A stretch of 64,000 nt of DNA from Micromonospora kangleipakensis (GTDB taxonomy: Bacteria > Actinomycetota > Actinomycetes > Mycobacteriales > Micromonosporaceae), in assembly GCF_004217615.1 (NCBI RefSeq), contig NZ_SHLD01000001.1, positions 3,844,001 to 3,908,000 on the forward strand. The letters run 5' to 3'. A program made the translations under genes and the position numbers. Under the pieces are notes generated by a model that had not been told where the DNA came from, did no database searches, and worked only from the letters and a program-made list of their open reading frames with translations. The stretch's first letter is position 1. Every line of letters begins with the position of its first letter. Below, piece after piece: positions 24,486 through 33,106 of the stretch.

Positions 24486-25538
24486 GTGCGACTCGGGCTC
24501 AGCCTCGGATACCAGACGGCGTGGAGCACGCCAGCCGACCACCTGGCGCTTGCCGAGGAGGCGGACCGGCTCGGCTACTCGGTGGTGTGGGCGGCGGAGG
24601 CCTACGGCTCCGACTCGCCCAGCATGCTGGCCTGGATGGCCGGTCAGACCCAGCGGATCGACGTGGGCGCCGCGGTGATGCAGATCCCCGCCCGGACCCC
24701 GGCGATGACCGCGATGACGGCGGCCACGATCGACGCGCTCTCCGGCGGCCGGTTCCGGCTCGGCCTGGGCGTCTCCGGCCCGCAGGTCTCCGAGGGCTGG
24801 CACGGCGTCCGCTTCGCCAAGCCCCTGGCCCGCACGCGGGAGTACGTGGACATCGTCAAGCTGGCGATCGCCCGCAAGGAGGTCGCGTACGACGGCGAGC
24901 ACTACACCCTGCCGCTGCCCGACGGGCCCGGCAAGGCGCTGCGCCTGGGCTTCCACCCGCCGCGCGAGCACATCCCGATCTACCTGGCCGCGGTCGGCCC
25001 GAAGAACCTCGAACTCGCCGGTGAGATCGCCGACGGCTGGCTCGCCGTCTTCTACGCCCCCGAGTTCGCCGAGGAGCAGCTCGCCTCCGTCCGGGCCGGC
25101 CGGGCCAAGGTCGGCAAGGAGCTCGCCGGCTTCGACGTGGTGCCCTCCGTGCCGGTGGTGGTCGGCGACGACATCGCCTCCTGCGCCGAGCTGGTCCGCT
25201 GGTACGCCGCCCTCTACGTCGGCGGCATGGGCAGCCGGCAGCAGAACTTCTACAACCAGCTCGCCACCCGGATGGGCTACGGCGACGCCGCCCGCGAGGT
25301 GCAGGACCTCTACCTGGCCAAGCGGCAGCGGGACGCGGCCGCCGCGATCCCGATGGAGTTCATCGACCGCACCTCGCTGCTCGGCCCGAAGGAGCGCATC
25401 GCCGAGCGGATGCGGGAGTACGCAGCCGCCGGCGTCACCACCCTGTCGGTGACCCTCTTCGTCGCCGACCGGGACAGCGGCGTGCAGACCCTGCGTACCG
25501 TCGCCGAGGCCCTGGAACTCTCCGGAGTCGGCGAGTGA
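24486..25538 (+). CDS. LLM-class F420-dependent oxidoreductase
   Basis: 350 residues with a luciferase-like TIM barrel: '[13 protein letters not shown]', '[17 protein letters not shown]', '[20 protein letters not shown]' and '[19 protein letters not shown]' (the F420/FMN site signature), then '[23 protein letters not shown]'. Actinobacterial members of this branch use cofactor F420. The GTG at 24486 has GGGAGGA in front; the longer upstream in-frame start is rejected. Its stop overlaps the uppP start by 4 bp (GTGA), so the two are translationally coupled. Confidence 0.9.
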   Translation: MRLGLSLGYQTAWSTPADHLALAEEADRLGYSVVWAAEAYGSDSPSMLAWMAGQTQRIDVGAAVMQIPARTPAMTAMTAATIDALSGGRFRLGLGVSGPQVSEGWHGVRFAKPLARTREYVDIVKLAIARKEVAYDGEHYTLPLPDGPGKALRLGFHPPREHIPIYLAAVGPKNLELAGEIADGWLAVFYAPEFAEEQLASVRAGRAKVGKELAGFDVVPSVPVVVGDDIASCAELVRWYAALYVGGMGSRQQNFYNQLATRMGYGDAAREVQDLYLAKRQRDAAAAIPMEFIDRTSLLGPKERIAERMREYAAAGVTTLSVTLFVADRDSGVQTLRTVAEALELSGVGE

Positions 25539-26371
25539 CCTGGGTCGAGGCCATCGTCCTGGGCATCGTCCAGGGGCTCACGGAATTCCTCCCGGTCAGC
25601 TCGTCCGGTCACCTGCGCATCACCTCGGCGATCTTCTTCGGTCGGGACGCGGGTGCGTCGTTCACCGCGGTGACCCAGCTGGGCACCGAGGCGGCCGTGC
25701 TCATCTACTTCGCCAAGGACATCTGGCGGATCGTCCGGACCTGGCTGCTGGGCATCCGGGATCGCTCGGTCCGCGCCAGCCTCGACTACCGGATGGGCTG
25801 GTATGTCATCATCGGCTCGATCCCGATCGGGCTCTTCGGGTTCCTGTTCAAGGATCAGATCCGCACCGCCGGCCGCAACCTGTGGGTGGTCTCGTTCACG
25901 CTGATCGTCTTCGCGTTCGTGCTGGCCTTCGCCGAGTACTGGGGCCGGCAGACCCGCACCCTGGAGAACTTCCGACTGCGCGACGGCGTCGTGATGGGCT
26001 TCGCCCAGGCCATGGCGCTGATCCCCGGCGTGTCCCGCTCCGGCGGCACGCTCACCGCCGGCCTGCTGCTCAACCTGACCCGGGAGGCGGCGGCGCGGTA
26101 CTCGTTCCTGCTGGCCATCCCGGCGGTGGTGATGTCGGGGGTGTTCAGCATCCCCGACGTCTTCGAGCCGTCCGCGCCGGGCACCGCCGCGCCGAGCGGG
26201 GCGCAGATGATCGTCGCGACGGTGATCGCCTTCGCCATCGGCTACGCGGCCATCGCCTGGCTGCTGCGCTACGTCGCCCACCACACGCTGTACGTCTTCG
26301 TGCTCTACCGGGTGGCTCTTGGCGCCCTGGTTCTCTCCCTGCTCCTCACCGGCACGATCAGCGCTACCTGA
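25535..26371 (+). CDS. uppP: Undecaprenyl-diphosphatase UppP/BacA
   Basis: 278 residues, eight hydrophobic segments. Both catalytic signatures are present: '[18 protein letters not shown]' (residues 14-31) and '[16 protein letters not shown]' (161-176). The enzyme hydrolyses undecaprenyl pyrophosphate to recycle the lipid carrier for peptidoglycan and other wall polymers, acting at the membrane. The GTG start at 25535 overlaps the preceding LLM gene by 4 bp. It is followed by a strong terminator. In M. tuberculosis the uppP homologue likewise lies near the phosphomutase/DUF3090/mshC block (from memory). Confidence 0.95.
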   Translation: MTWVEAIVLGIVQGLTEFLPVSSSGHLRITSAIFFGRDAGASFTAVTQLGTEAAVLIYFAKDIWRIVRTWLLGIRDRSVRASLDYRMGWYVIIGSIPIGLFGFLFKDQIRTAGRNLWVVSFTLIVFAFVLAFAEYWGRQTRTLENFRLRDGVVMGFAQAMALIPGVSRSGGTLTAGLLLNLTREAAARYSFLLAIPAVVMSGVFSIPDVFEPSAPGTAAPSGAQMIVATVIAFAIGYAAIAWLLRYVAHHTLYVFVLYRVALGALVLSLLLTGTISAT

Positions 26372-26443
26372 TCTTGTTGGTTGCGGTGGGGGCTGGGGCG
26401 ACCGTCCGTCCGGCGGTCACGGTTCTTTCGCCTGTACGTGGAT

Positions 26444-26490
26444 ACGCCGCTGGCCGGCACCCCGTGTCTTGGGGTGCCGGCCAGCGGCGT
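26444..26490. terminator. Perfect 20-bp terminator hairpin
   Basis: Arms at 26444-26463 and 26471-26490 pair perfectly over 20 bp (ACGCCGCTGGCCGGCACCCC and complement) around the loop GTGTCTT, with a T-rich stretch after it on the plus strand. It separates uppP from the convergent secreted-protein gene. Confidence 0.92.
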
Positions 26491-26503
26491 GTTGCTTTAT
26501 GGG

Positions 26504-27088
26504 TCAGCTGTTCCAGTGCTGGGCGACGATGTGGGCGGCCTGCTTCTCCCACTGGGCGTAGGCGTCCGGGTAGGCCGACACCTGCACCGTCTGGGCGGCC
26601 TCGGTCAGCGGCATGTCCTGCCACCCGTCGACCTGCTTGAGACCCTTCAGGAACGCGGTGGTGGAGTACTCGGGGTCGGTGATCTGCTCCGGCGTACCCC
26701 AACCCGAGGACGGGCGCTGCTGGAACAGGCCCAGCGAGTCGTGGTCGTTGCGGTCACCCAGGTGACCCAGGTTCTCCAGCTTCGACTCCTGCAGGCTCGT
26801 GGCGATCGAGATCACCGCGGCCCGCTCCGGCAGACCCGCCTTCTTCGTCGCGGCGATGATCGCCTTCGCGTTGCCGGTCTGCTCATCGTTCAGCGAGATG
26901 TGCGACTGCTTGCCCTGCACACCGTGCGGGATCAGCTTGCCGCTGTCCGGCTTGTCAGCCTGCACCGCGACCGGCTTGCCGGTGACGGGACCGGTGTCGG
27001 CGTGAGCGGCGATCGGACCGGCGAACACACCACCGGCAAAAGCCAGACCAGCAACACCCAGCACGCTCTTACGAATCATCGAAGTCAT
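26504..27088 (-). CDS. Secreted lysozyme-like/transglycosylase-like cell-wall protein
   Basis: 194 residues. A Sec signal peptide covers ~residues 1-31 ('MIRKSVLGVAGLAFAGGVFA...AHA'). The mature domain reads 'AKAIIAATKKAGLPERAAVISIATSLQESKLEN' with a candidate catalytic Glu, then 'DSLGLFQQRPSSGWGT' and 'STTAFLKGL', which is the actinobacterial lysozyme-like fold. Peptidoglycan cleavage outside the membrane is expected. AAGGAGC precedes the ATG at 27088. Its signal-peptide region closely resembles that of the C39-like protein at 43416. Confidence 0.82.
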   Translation of the reverse strand: MTSMIRKSVLGVAGLAFAGGVFAGPIAAHADTGPVTGKPVAVQADKPDSGKLIPHGVQGKQSHISLNDEQTGNAKAIIAATKKAGLPERAAVISIATSLQESKLENLGHLGDRNDHDSLGLFQQRPSSGWGTPEQITDPEYSTTAFLKGLKQVDGWQDMPLTEAAQTVQVSAYPDAYAQWEKQAAHIVAQHWNS

Positions 27089-27868
27089 GGGAAAGCTCCT
27101 TGGGGGTTGGCGCACACCCGGTGGGGGCCGGGACATACGCAAGCACCGTCAGGCGCTCACTAAGTTCAAGGGGGAAAGTCTCTGCCCGGTCCGACCGCGG
27201 GGCGGGGGCCTCTTCGCGGCGCCGGGACCATATGTAACGACCGGCAGGCCGCCATCATTCCGGGGCCCGACCATCGGCCCGGTCGAGCGGGCCAGGTACT
27301 CGGTCGTACGCCAGATGTAACGACCCCGCCCCCGCCACGATTCCGCCGTCAGGATGCCGCCGGTCACACCCAGAAACGGACACCCGAGCCAGACCGCCCG
27401 CCGCCCGACGGGCCGGAACGGACACCCGGCACCAGATCCCCCATGTGGCGGAATCCGCGCCTGTCGGACATCGCCACATCGGGGACACGGAGTCGATCAC
27501 GCCCAACCGGCACGGCGCGGGCCCGAGCCGGCAGGGCACCAGACGACGACCCGACCAGGGGCTGACGCCAGCAGGGGGCGGCACCGCGTACCCGGAAAAA
27601 GAACCGACCCCTACCCGGCGCCGGAGCGCGGAGCCCGCGCACAACGGGGGTGTGGCCCGCCGTGGCCGGTGCAGGGATCAAGCCTGACCGCCCGGAGCCG
27701 GGCACGGCGGGCCACACCCCCCCACCGCACCCAACAACGGACCGCAACAGGCGCAACCAGCCGCACCGCCGACAAGCCGCAACCACCGAGAAACCGCCAA
27801 GCGAAGCGACAGCAGCACGCCGGCAACCGCGAGCACACCCGACCCCCCGACGCCCTAGGGTGGTCACC
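27089..27868. other. 780-bp gene-free region with short repeats
   Basis: No convincing gene on either strand. It holds an 11-bp direct repeat ATGTAACGACC (27232-27242 and 27315-27325), which reads TCGTTACAT toward the gene at 27088 and may be part of its promoter or operator. It also holds a 12-bp direct repeat AACGGACACCCG (27375-27386, 27417-27428) and an inverted repeat ATGTGGCG/CGCCACAT (27443-27450, 27472-27479). I looked for a riboswitch before the secreted hydrolase and could not make one fit. Confidence 0.5.
27856..27861 (+). promoter_or_regulatory. -10 box of a probable leaderless promoter (phosphomutase)
   Basis: TAGGGT with seven bases to the GTG at 27869. Confidence 0.5.
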
Positions 27869-28573
27869 GTGGCGACCCTTCTCCTTCTGCGACACGGCCG
27901 GACCACCGCGAACGCCGACGGCGGCCTGGCCGGCCGGCAGCCGGTCGAGCTGGACGAGACGGGTCGAGCCCAGGCCACCGCGGTCGGGGAGCGGCTGCGC
28001 GGCGTTCCCCTCGCGGCGGTGGTGACCAGCCCGCTGATCCGCTGCCGGCAGACCCTCGACCTGGCCCTGCCGGAGGCGGAGCCGGTGGTGGAGGAGGGGC
28101 TGATCGAGTGCGGGTACGGCAGCTGGGAGGGGCAGCCGCTGAAGAACCTGGCGAAGGAGCCGCTCTGGCCGGTGGTGCAGCAGCATCCGAGCGCCGCCGT
28201 CTTCCCGGAGGGGGAGTCGATGGCCGCGATGTCCGCGCGGGCGGTGGCGGCGGTGCGGTCCTGGGACGCCCGGATCAGCGCTGAGCACGGGCCGGAGGCG
28301 GTCTGGCTGGCGTGCAGCCACGGCGATGTGATCAAGGCCATCGTCGCCGACGCGCTGGGCGTACATCTGGATCTGTTCCAGCGGATCGTGGCGGATCCGG
28401 CGTCGGTGACGGCGATCCGCTACACCCCGTTGCGGCCCTTCCTGGTCCGGCTCAACGACACCGGGGGGGACCTGACCGGGCTGGTGCCGCCGCCGCGCAA
28501 GCGGCGTCGGCGGGCCACCCGGGCGGTCGACTCCGACGCCGCGGTGGGCGGTGGCGCGGGGGCGGCCCGGTGA
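27869..28573 (+). CDS. Histidine phosphatase superfamily (MSMEG_4193-type putative phosphomutase)
   Basis: 234 residues. The catalytic 'LLLRHGRTTANADG' is at residues 4-17, with 'VVTSPLIRCRQT', 'LIECGYGSWEGQPLKNLAKEPLW' and the second His in 'WLACSHGDVIKAIVADALG'. The basic C-terminus contains 'PPPRKRRRRATR'. It belongs to the phosphoglycerate-mutase-like family that is conserved beside DUF3090 and mshC in actinobacteria; the true substrate is unknown. The GTG at 27869 starts at the conserved first strand, and TAGGGT upstream suggests a leaderless message. Confidence 0.88.
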   Translation: MATLLLLRHGRTTANADGGLAGRQPVELDETGRAQATAVGERLRGVPLAAVVTSPLIRCRQTLDLALPEAEPVVEEGLIECGYGSWEGQPLKNLAKEPLWPVVQQHPSAAVFPEGESMAAMSARAVAAVRSWDARISAEHGPEAVWLACSHGDVIKAIVADALGVHLDLFQRIVADPASVTAIRYTPLRPFLVRLNDTGGDLTGLVPPPRKRRRRATRAVDSDAAVGGGAGAAR

Positions 28574-28672
28574 GCCGCGTCGCCACGCCCGGGGCGGCGC
28601 CGGGTGGCTGGCGGCGTTTCGCCCTGGGCGGAACCACCGTCGGTGCGGTGCGCGACGCCTCCACGCGCCGGA

Positions 28673-28678
28673 TAGGGT
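28673..28678 (+). promoter_or_regulatory. -10 box of a probable leaderless promoter (DUF3090 gene)
   Basis: TAGGGT with seven bases to the ATG at 28686. Confidence 0.5.
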
Positions 28679-28685
28679 CGTGGGT

Positions 28686-29273
28686 ATGACCCACCAGGTG
28701 CACGCCTTCGAGCCGCCGGAGCGGTTCGTCGCCGGGACCGTCGGCCCGCCGGGGGAGCGTACGTTCTTCCTCCAGGCGCGCGGCGGTGGCCGGCTGGTCA
28801 GCGTCGCGCTGGAGAAGGTCCAGGTGTCCCTGCTCGCCGAGAAGCTGGAGGAGCTGCTCTCCGAGGCGCAACGCCGGTTCGGCGTGGAGCTGCCGGAGGC
28901 GGCGCCGATGGTCGTCGGCGACAACGACCCGCTGGACACCCCGGTCGACGAGGAGTTCCGGGTCGGCACCCTGGGCCTGGCTTTCGACGTGGACACCGCC
29001 ACCGTGGTGATCGAGGCGATCGCCGTCGGTGAGGCGGAGGCCGAGGTCGAGCTGGGCGACGTGGAGGACGACGAGGACGAGGACGAGGAGCCGGAGGAGC
29101 CGGACGAGGACCTCGACCGGCTGCGGGTCCGGCTGACCCCCGCGGCGACCCGCGCGTTCATCGAGCGGGCCCGCCGGGTGGTCAACGCTGGCCGTCCGCC
29201 CTGCCCGCTCTGCGGTCAGCCGCTGGACCCGGCGGGCCACCTCTGCCCCCGGCACAACGGTTATCACCGGTGA
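28686..29273 (+). CDS. DUF3090 protein
   Basis: 195 residues: 'MTHQVHAFEPPERFVAGTVG', 'ALEKVQVSLLAEKLEELL', 'FRVGTLGLAFDVDTATVVIEA', an acidic insertion of Asp/Glu runs, and a C-terminal zinc-ribbon-like 'CPLCGQPLDPAGHLCPRHNGY'. Such proteins occur next to the phosphomutase and SCO1664-type genes in many actinobacteria. The cysteine cluster suggests metal binding; the function is unknown. Its stop overlaps the next gene's GTG by 4 bp. Confidence 0.88.
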   Translation: MTHQVHAFEPPERFVAGTVGPPGERTFFLQARGGGRLVSVALEKVQVSLLAEKLEELLSEAQRRFGVELPEAAPMVVGDNDPLDTPVDEEFRVGTLGLAFDVDTATVVIEAIAVGEAEAEVELGDVEDDEDEDEEPEEPDEDLDRLRVRLTPAATRAFIERARRVVNAGRPPCPLCGQPLDPAGHLCPRHNGYHR

Positions 29274-30088
29274 CGTCGTCGGAACTCCAGCCCCGACAGG
29301 ACAGCGCCGTCGCTCTCCGCCTGCTGAGCGACGGTGAGTTCGACCTCGAGGGGCGGCTGGTCGACGCCTCCAACACCACCCTGCGCGGGATCCTCACCCT
29401 GGACGGGGTGACGGCCCGCTGCGTCTACAAGCCGGTGCGCGGCGAGCGCCCGCTCTGGGACTTTCCGGACGGCACGCTCGCCGGCCGCGAGGTCGCCGCC
29501 TACCTGGTCTCCCGGGCCACCGGCTGGGACCTGGTGCCGCCCACGGTGCTGCGGGACGGCCCGTTCGGTCCGGGCTCGTGCCAGCTCTGGATCGACGAGC
29601 CGGAGGATGCCGAGTCGCTGGTCGGGTTCGTGCCGGCGGACGCCGTGCCGCCGCGCTGGTTCCCGGTCGCCGCGGCCCGCGACGACGAAGGCGTCGCGTA
29701 CGCGCTGGCGCACGCCGACGACCCTCGGCTGGCCCGCCTCGCCGTCCTCGACGCGGTGCTCAACAACGCCGACCGCAAGGGCGGACACGTGCTGATCGGG
29801 CCGGACGACCGGATCTACGGCGTGGACCACGGGGTCTGCTTCCACGTCGAGGAGAAGCTGCGCACGGTGCTCTGGGGCTGGGCCGGCCGGCAGTTGCCGC
29901 CCGACGCGGTGGAGATGGTCGACGCGCTGGCCGGTCAGGTCGCCGGACCGCTCGGCGAGGAGCTGGCCGAGCACCTGACGATCGGCGAGGTCGCCGCGCT
30001 GGCCGGCCGCGTCGACCGGCTGCGGGAGACCGGGCGGTTCCCCCAGCCGCCGGAGGACTGGCCGGCGATGCCCTGGCCGCCCATGTGA
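29270..30088 (+). CDS. SCO1664-family protein (PI3/4-kinase-like fold)
   Basis: 272 residues. Kinase-like features: 'ARCVYKPVRGERPLWDFPDGTLAGREVAAYLVS' (Lys and Glu of a nucleotide site), the catalytic-loop-like 'VLNNADRKGGHVLI' and 'IYGVDHGVCFHVEEKLRTVLWGW' (metal-binding Asp). This pattern is shared with PI3/4-kinase and HipA-type folds. The substrate is unknown. Translationally coupled to DUF3090 (GTGA overlap), so the two proteins probably act together. Confidence 0.85.
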   Translation: MTSSELQPRQDSAVALRLLSDGEFDLEGRLVDASNTTLRGILTLDGVTARCVYKPVRGERPLWDFPDGTLAGREVAAYLVSRATGWDLVPPTVLRDGPFGPGSCQLWIDEPEDAESLVGFVPADAVPPRWFPVAAARDDEGVAYALAHADDPRLARLAVLDAVLNNADRKGGHVLIGPDDRIYGVDHGVCFHVEEKLRTVLWGWAGRQLPPDAVEMVDALAGQVAGPLGEELAEHLTIGEVAALAGRVDRLRETGRFPQPPEDWPAMPWPPM

Positions 30089-30142
30089 GCGGTTGTCGCG
30101 TTGATCACGCCCAGGGCGGCAACGGGGGCGTGGGCGGCTCGT

Positions 30143-30148
30143 TAGGCT
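30143..30148 (+). promoter_or_regulatory. -10 box of a probable leaderless promoter (mshC)
   Basis: TAGGCT with seven bases to the ATG at 30156. Confidence 0.55.
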
Positions 30149-30155
30149 GACGGTC

Positions 30156-31394
30156 ATGGAGTCTTGGGCGGGACACGAGGTGCCACGGCTGCCGGGTGAG
30201 GGCGTGCCGCTGAGGTTGTACGACTCGGCGCGGCAGGGTCTCCAGCCCAGCGAGCCCGACGGCACCGCCTCGATGTACGTCTGCGGTATCACCCCGTACG
30301 ACGCCACCCACCTCGGGCACGCCGCCACCATGATCACCTTCGACCTGGTGCAGCGGATGTGGCGGGACGCCGGCGTCACCGTGCGCTACGTGCAGAACGT
30401 CACCGACATCGACGACCCGCTGCTGGAGCGGGCCGAGCGCGACGGCGAGGACTGGAAGGTCCTGGCGATGCGGGAGACCGCACTGTTCCGCGAGGACATG
30501 GAGGCGCTGCGGATCATCCCGCCGGCGCACTACGTCGGCGCGGTCGAGTCGATCCCGGACATCGCCGAGAAGGTCCTCGTCCTGCTCAAGGACGGCGCCG
30601 CGTACCGCCTCGACGACGGCACCGGCGACGTCTACTTCGACATCTCCGCCGCCCCCCAGTTCGGGTACGAGTCGAACCTGACCCGGGAGCAGATGCTGGA
30701 GATCTTCCCGGAGCGCGGTGGCGACCCGGACCGGGCCGGCAAGCGGGACCCGCTGGACCCGCTGCTGTGGCGCGGCGCCCGGGAGGGCGAGCCGTCCTGG
30801 CCCGGCGGCGAGCTGGGCGCCGGCCGCCCCGGCTGGCACATCGAGTGCGCGGTGATCGCGCTGAACCTGCTCGGCGACCGGATCGACGTGCAGGGCGGCG
30901 GCAACGACCTGCTCTTCCCGCACCACGAGTGCTCCGCCGCGCACGCGGAACGCCTCACCGGCCAGGCGCCGTTCGCCGACCACTACGTGCACGCCGGCAT
31001 GATCGGCCTGAACGGCGAGAAGATGTCCAAGTCCAAGGGCAACCTGGTCTTCGTGTCCCGGCTGCGGGCCGACAAGGTCGACCCGATGGCGGTCCGGCTG
31101 GCCCTGATCAGCGGCCACTACCGCGCCGACCGCTCCTGGACCGACGACCTGCTGGTCGCCGCGCAGGAGCGCGTGGCGCGCTGGCGCCGAGCCGCCGCGG
31201 TCCCCGCCGGGCCATCCGGGGCCGAGCTGCTTGCCGGGGTACGCGCCCGTCTCGCCGACGACCTGGACACGCCGGGCGCCCTCGCGGTCGCCGACGAGTG
31301 GGCAATGCAGGCCCTCGCCGGTGTCGCCGACGACGCCGAGGCCCCCGCCCTCTTCGCCGCCACCGTGGACGCCCTCCTCGGCATCCGCCTCTAG
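30156..31394 (+). CDS. mshC: Cysteine:1-D-myo-inosityl 2-amino-2-deoxy-alpha-D-glucopyranoside ligase
   Basis: 412 residues, class I cysteinyl-tRNA-synthetase-like but short and without the anticodon domain. Zinc ligands are Cys43 in 'YVCGITPYD' and the later 'HIECAV' and 'PHHECS'. The HIGH motif is 'HLGHA' and KMSKS is '[10 protein letters not shown]'. The enzyme joins cysteine to GlcN-inositol in mycothiol synthesis using ATP. This length, the '[16 protein letters not shown]' signature and the phosphomutase-DUF3090-SCO1664 context mark MshC and not CysS. Confident. Confidence 0.97.
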   Translation: MESWAGHEVPRLPGEGVPLRLYDSARQGLQPSEPDGTASMYVCGITPYDATHLGHAATMITFDLVQRMWRDAGVTVRYVQNVTDIDDPLLERAERDGEDWKVLAMRETALFREDMEALRIIPPAHYVGAVESIPDIAEKVLVLLKDGAAYRLDDGTGDVYFDISAAPQFGYESNLTREQMLEIFPERGGDPDRAGKRDPLDPLLWRGAREGEPSWPGGELGAGRPGWHIECAVIALNLLGDRIDVQGGGNDLLFPHHECSAAHAERLTGQAPFADHYVHAGMIGLNGEKMSKSKGNLVFVSRLRADKVDPMAVRLALISGHYRADRSWTDDLLVAAQERVARWRRAAAVPAGPSGAELLAGVRARLADDLDTPGALAVADEWAMQALAGVADDAEAPALFAATVDALLGIRL

Positions 31395-31434
31395 CGCCTG
31401 CTGCGGTCGACCCGCCCCGGTCTCCGCAAGCGCG

Positions 31435-31540
31435 GATCGGGCAGGTGCGACCGGACGACACGATCGGCTCCGGCCGCACCTGCCCGATCAGCGGCGCGAG
31501 TGGACGACACCGTCGGCTCCGGCCGCACCTGCCCGATCAG
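31435..31540. repeat. Direct and inverted repeats at the 3' border of the poly-gamma-glutamate region
   Basis: A 39-bp unit beginning GGACGACAC occurs at 31453-31491 and 31502-31540 with two mismatches. Each copy ends in CGCACCTGCCCGATC, which is complementary to GATCGGGCAGGTGCG at 31435-31449, so alternative 15-bp hairpins can form. The second copy overlaps the last bases of the NlpC/P60 gene. It probably terminates both mshC and the convergent operon. Confidence 0.75.
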
Positions 31541-32583
31541 AGCCGGCGGGCGGTGCGCCATCTGTCGGGCCAGTAGCCGACGCCGTCCAGCAGCGGTGCA
31601 CCGGAGAGGTCACCCATGGTGGGGCCGTCCGTCTGGGACCGGCTGGAGATGAACCGGTGGTGCCCGCCGTCGTCGATGCCGAGGTAGATGCCGGAGTGGT
31701 CGATCTGGCCCGTCGGGATCACCTCCGCGTTGAAGAACACCAGGTCGCCGGGGAGCAGCCGGTCGATTCCTCGGGGCCGCTGACCGGTGTTGGGCACCAG
31801 TTGGACGCCCGGGCCCACCTCGGCCATCGCGTGGGCCCGCCGCGGCAGACCCTCGCCCGGGGTGTTCGTTCCGCGCAGCGGATAGCCGAGCCGGTGGCCG
31901 TAGACCATGCGCAGGAAGCCGGAGCAGTCCAGTGCCAACTGGCGCTGCGGGTCGGGCGTTGCGCTCTTGCCGTCGAGGAACGACCACGCCTGACCCAGGT
32001 AGTCGTAGAAGTCGGAGCGCTCCGCACGACCGTCGGGGTCCAAGGGGTCCGGCGGCCCGAACGACGCGTCACCGGAGTACTGCTGCCCCTGGTTGTCCTT
32101 TTTCACCGGTGCGCCGTCGACGTATTCGAAGGCAATCGCCAGCACGTCCGGCGAGCGATCCCGGCGGGCTGCGGCGAACCAGTCCATGAACCATTGCTCC
32201 TGTTCGGCGCCGGCATGCCATGCCTGCGGCGCGAGCCGAACCCACATGTCGGTCTCGAGCTTCGCATCCGTGAAGCGCGGCTCCTCGAACGTCCGGGACG
32301 GGCCGTAGATGTGCGCGGTACGTGCGTTGTCGGTCATGATCGCGACGGGCTGCCCGGAGGAGTCGACGATCTCCGTACGGTCCGGATCCTTCGACCGCTG
32401 GTAGGTGTAGCCCGACGCGCCGCGCGCCTGACCGTCCGCCTTCGCCGCGCCCAGGGTCAGCACGGGTTCGTCCGCTGGCGACGGCCGCGCCACGACGTAG
32501 GTGAGCGCGCTCGCCGCGATCAGCAGGACGAGCCCGGCGACGCTCAGCACGGCCGGCCTGCGGAGGTGCGTGCGGTAGCTCAT
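31537..32583 (-). CDS. Secreted NlpC/P60 hydrolase, candidate poly-gamma-glutamate hydrolase
   Basis: 348 residues. One N-terminal transmembrane anchor or signal (~residues 11-32) is followed by an Asp/Glu-rich domain without clear homology. The C-terminal NlpC/P60 domain has catalytic Cys220 in 'LALDCSGFLRMVYG' and His296 in 'GQIDHSGIYLG'. It is the last gene of the poly-gamma-glutamate operon. In Bacillus the gamma-PGA depolymerase PgdS is also an NlpC/P60 enzyme, so release or trimming of the polymer is a reasonable inference; peptidoglycan cleavage is the alternative. AAAGGAG precedes the ATG. Confidence 0.82.
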   Translation of the reverse strand: MSYRTHLRRPAVLSVAGLVLLIAASALTYVVARPSPADEPVLTLGAAKADGQARGASGYTYQRSKDPDRTEIVDSSGQPVAIMTDNARTAHIYGPSRTFEEPRFTDAKLETDMWVRLAPQAWHAGAEQEQWFMDWFAAARRDRSPDVLAIAFEYVDGAPVKKDNQGQQYSGDASFGPPDPLDPDGRAERSDFYDYLGQAWSFLDGKSATPDPQRQLALDCSGFLRMVYGHRLGYPLRGTNTPGEGLPRRAHAMAEVGPGVQLVPNTGQRPRGIDRLLPGDLVFFNAEVIPTGQIDHSGIYLGIDDGGHHRFISSRSQTDGPTMGDLSGAPLLDGVGYWPDRWRTARRL

Positions 32584-32620
32584 TCCTGCTTCTCCTTTCG
32601 GGGCTGGTTCCTGGGAGCGG

Positions 32621-33106
32621 TCAGGTCACCGGCACGAATCCCGCGACGACGCCGCTATACGCGATACCGAACGTGATCGCAGTCACGACGATGGTCGCCA
32701 GGATGGTGGCCCTGGGCGGCTGACGCACGAGCTGGTACGCGATGAGTCCCGGGATGACGAAGCCCAGCGTCTGGTGGGCGAACAGCAGCGGGAGGTCACG
32801 CTGGACGATGACGAACATGGTCAGTTGGAGAAGGACGCTGACCAGCACGATCGCCGCGAACAGCCGCTTCCCGTAGAGGATGATCACGCGGTGCATCAGC
32901 CGGGCGATGAGGTAGGTGACAATGGTCACCGCCACAACGATCACCGCCTGCAGTTGGTCCTCGATGAGCGTCAACGCGATCCAGCCCGGGGTGATCATGC
33001 CGCCGGGCGAGAGGTTGGTGGTCAGATAGCACAGCAGCGCGAACACCAGTCCGATGCCGAGGCTCGCGGTGGCCATCTGGGCGCTGAGTTCTCCGCCGAA
33101 GTTCAT
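32621..33106 (-). CDS. pgsC: Poly-gamma-glutamate biosynthesis protein PgsC/CapC
   Basis: 161 residues and five hydrophobic helices. The N-terminus 'GIGLVFALLCYLTTNLSPGGMITPGWIAL' is the characteristic CapC/PgsC signature, and 'VIPGLIAYQLVRQPPRATI' follows near the C-terminus. PgsC is an integral membrane partner of PgsB in the gamma-PGA synthase. Its ATG overlaps the stop of pgsB by 4 bp, the usual B-C coupling. Confidence 0.93.
   Translation of the reverse strand: MNFGGELSAQMATASLGIGLVFALLCYLTTNLSPGGMITPGWIALTLIEDQLQAVIVVAVTIVTYLIARLMHRVIILYGKRLFAAIVLVSVLLQLTMFVIVQRDLPLLFAHQTLGFVIPGLIAYQLVRQPPRATILATIVVTAITFGIAYSGVVAGFVPVT

Noticed and set aside
27089..27350. Possible c-di-AMP (ydaO-type) riboswitch before the secreted lysozyme-like gene, as known for some actinobacterial rpf genes
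   Set aside because: The conserved ydaO segments could not be located in the leader.
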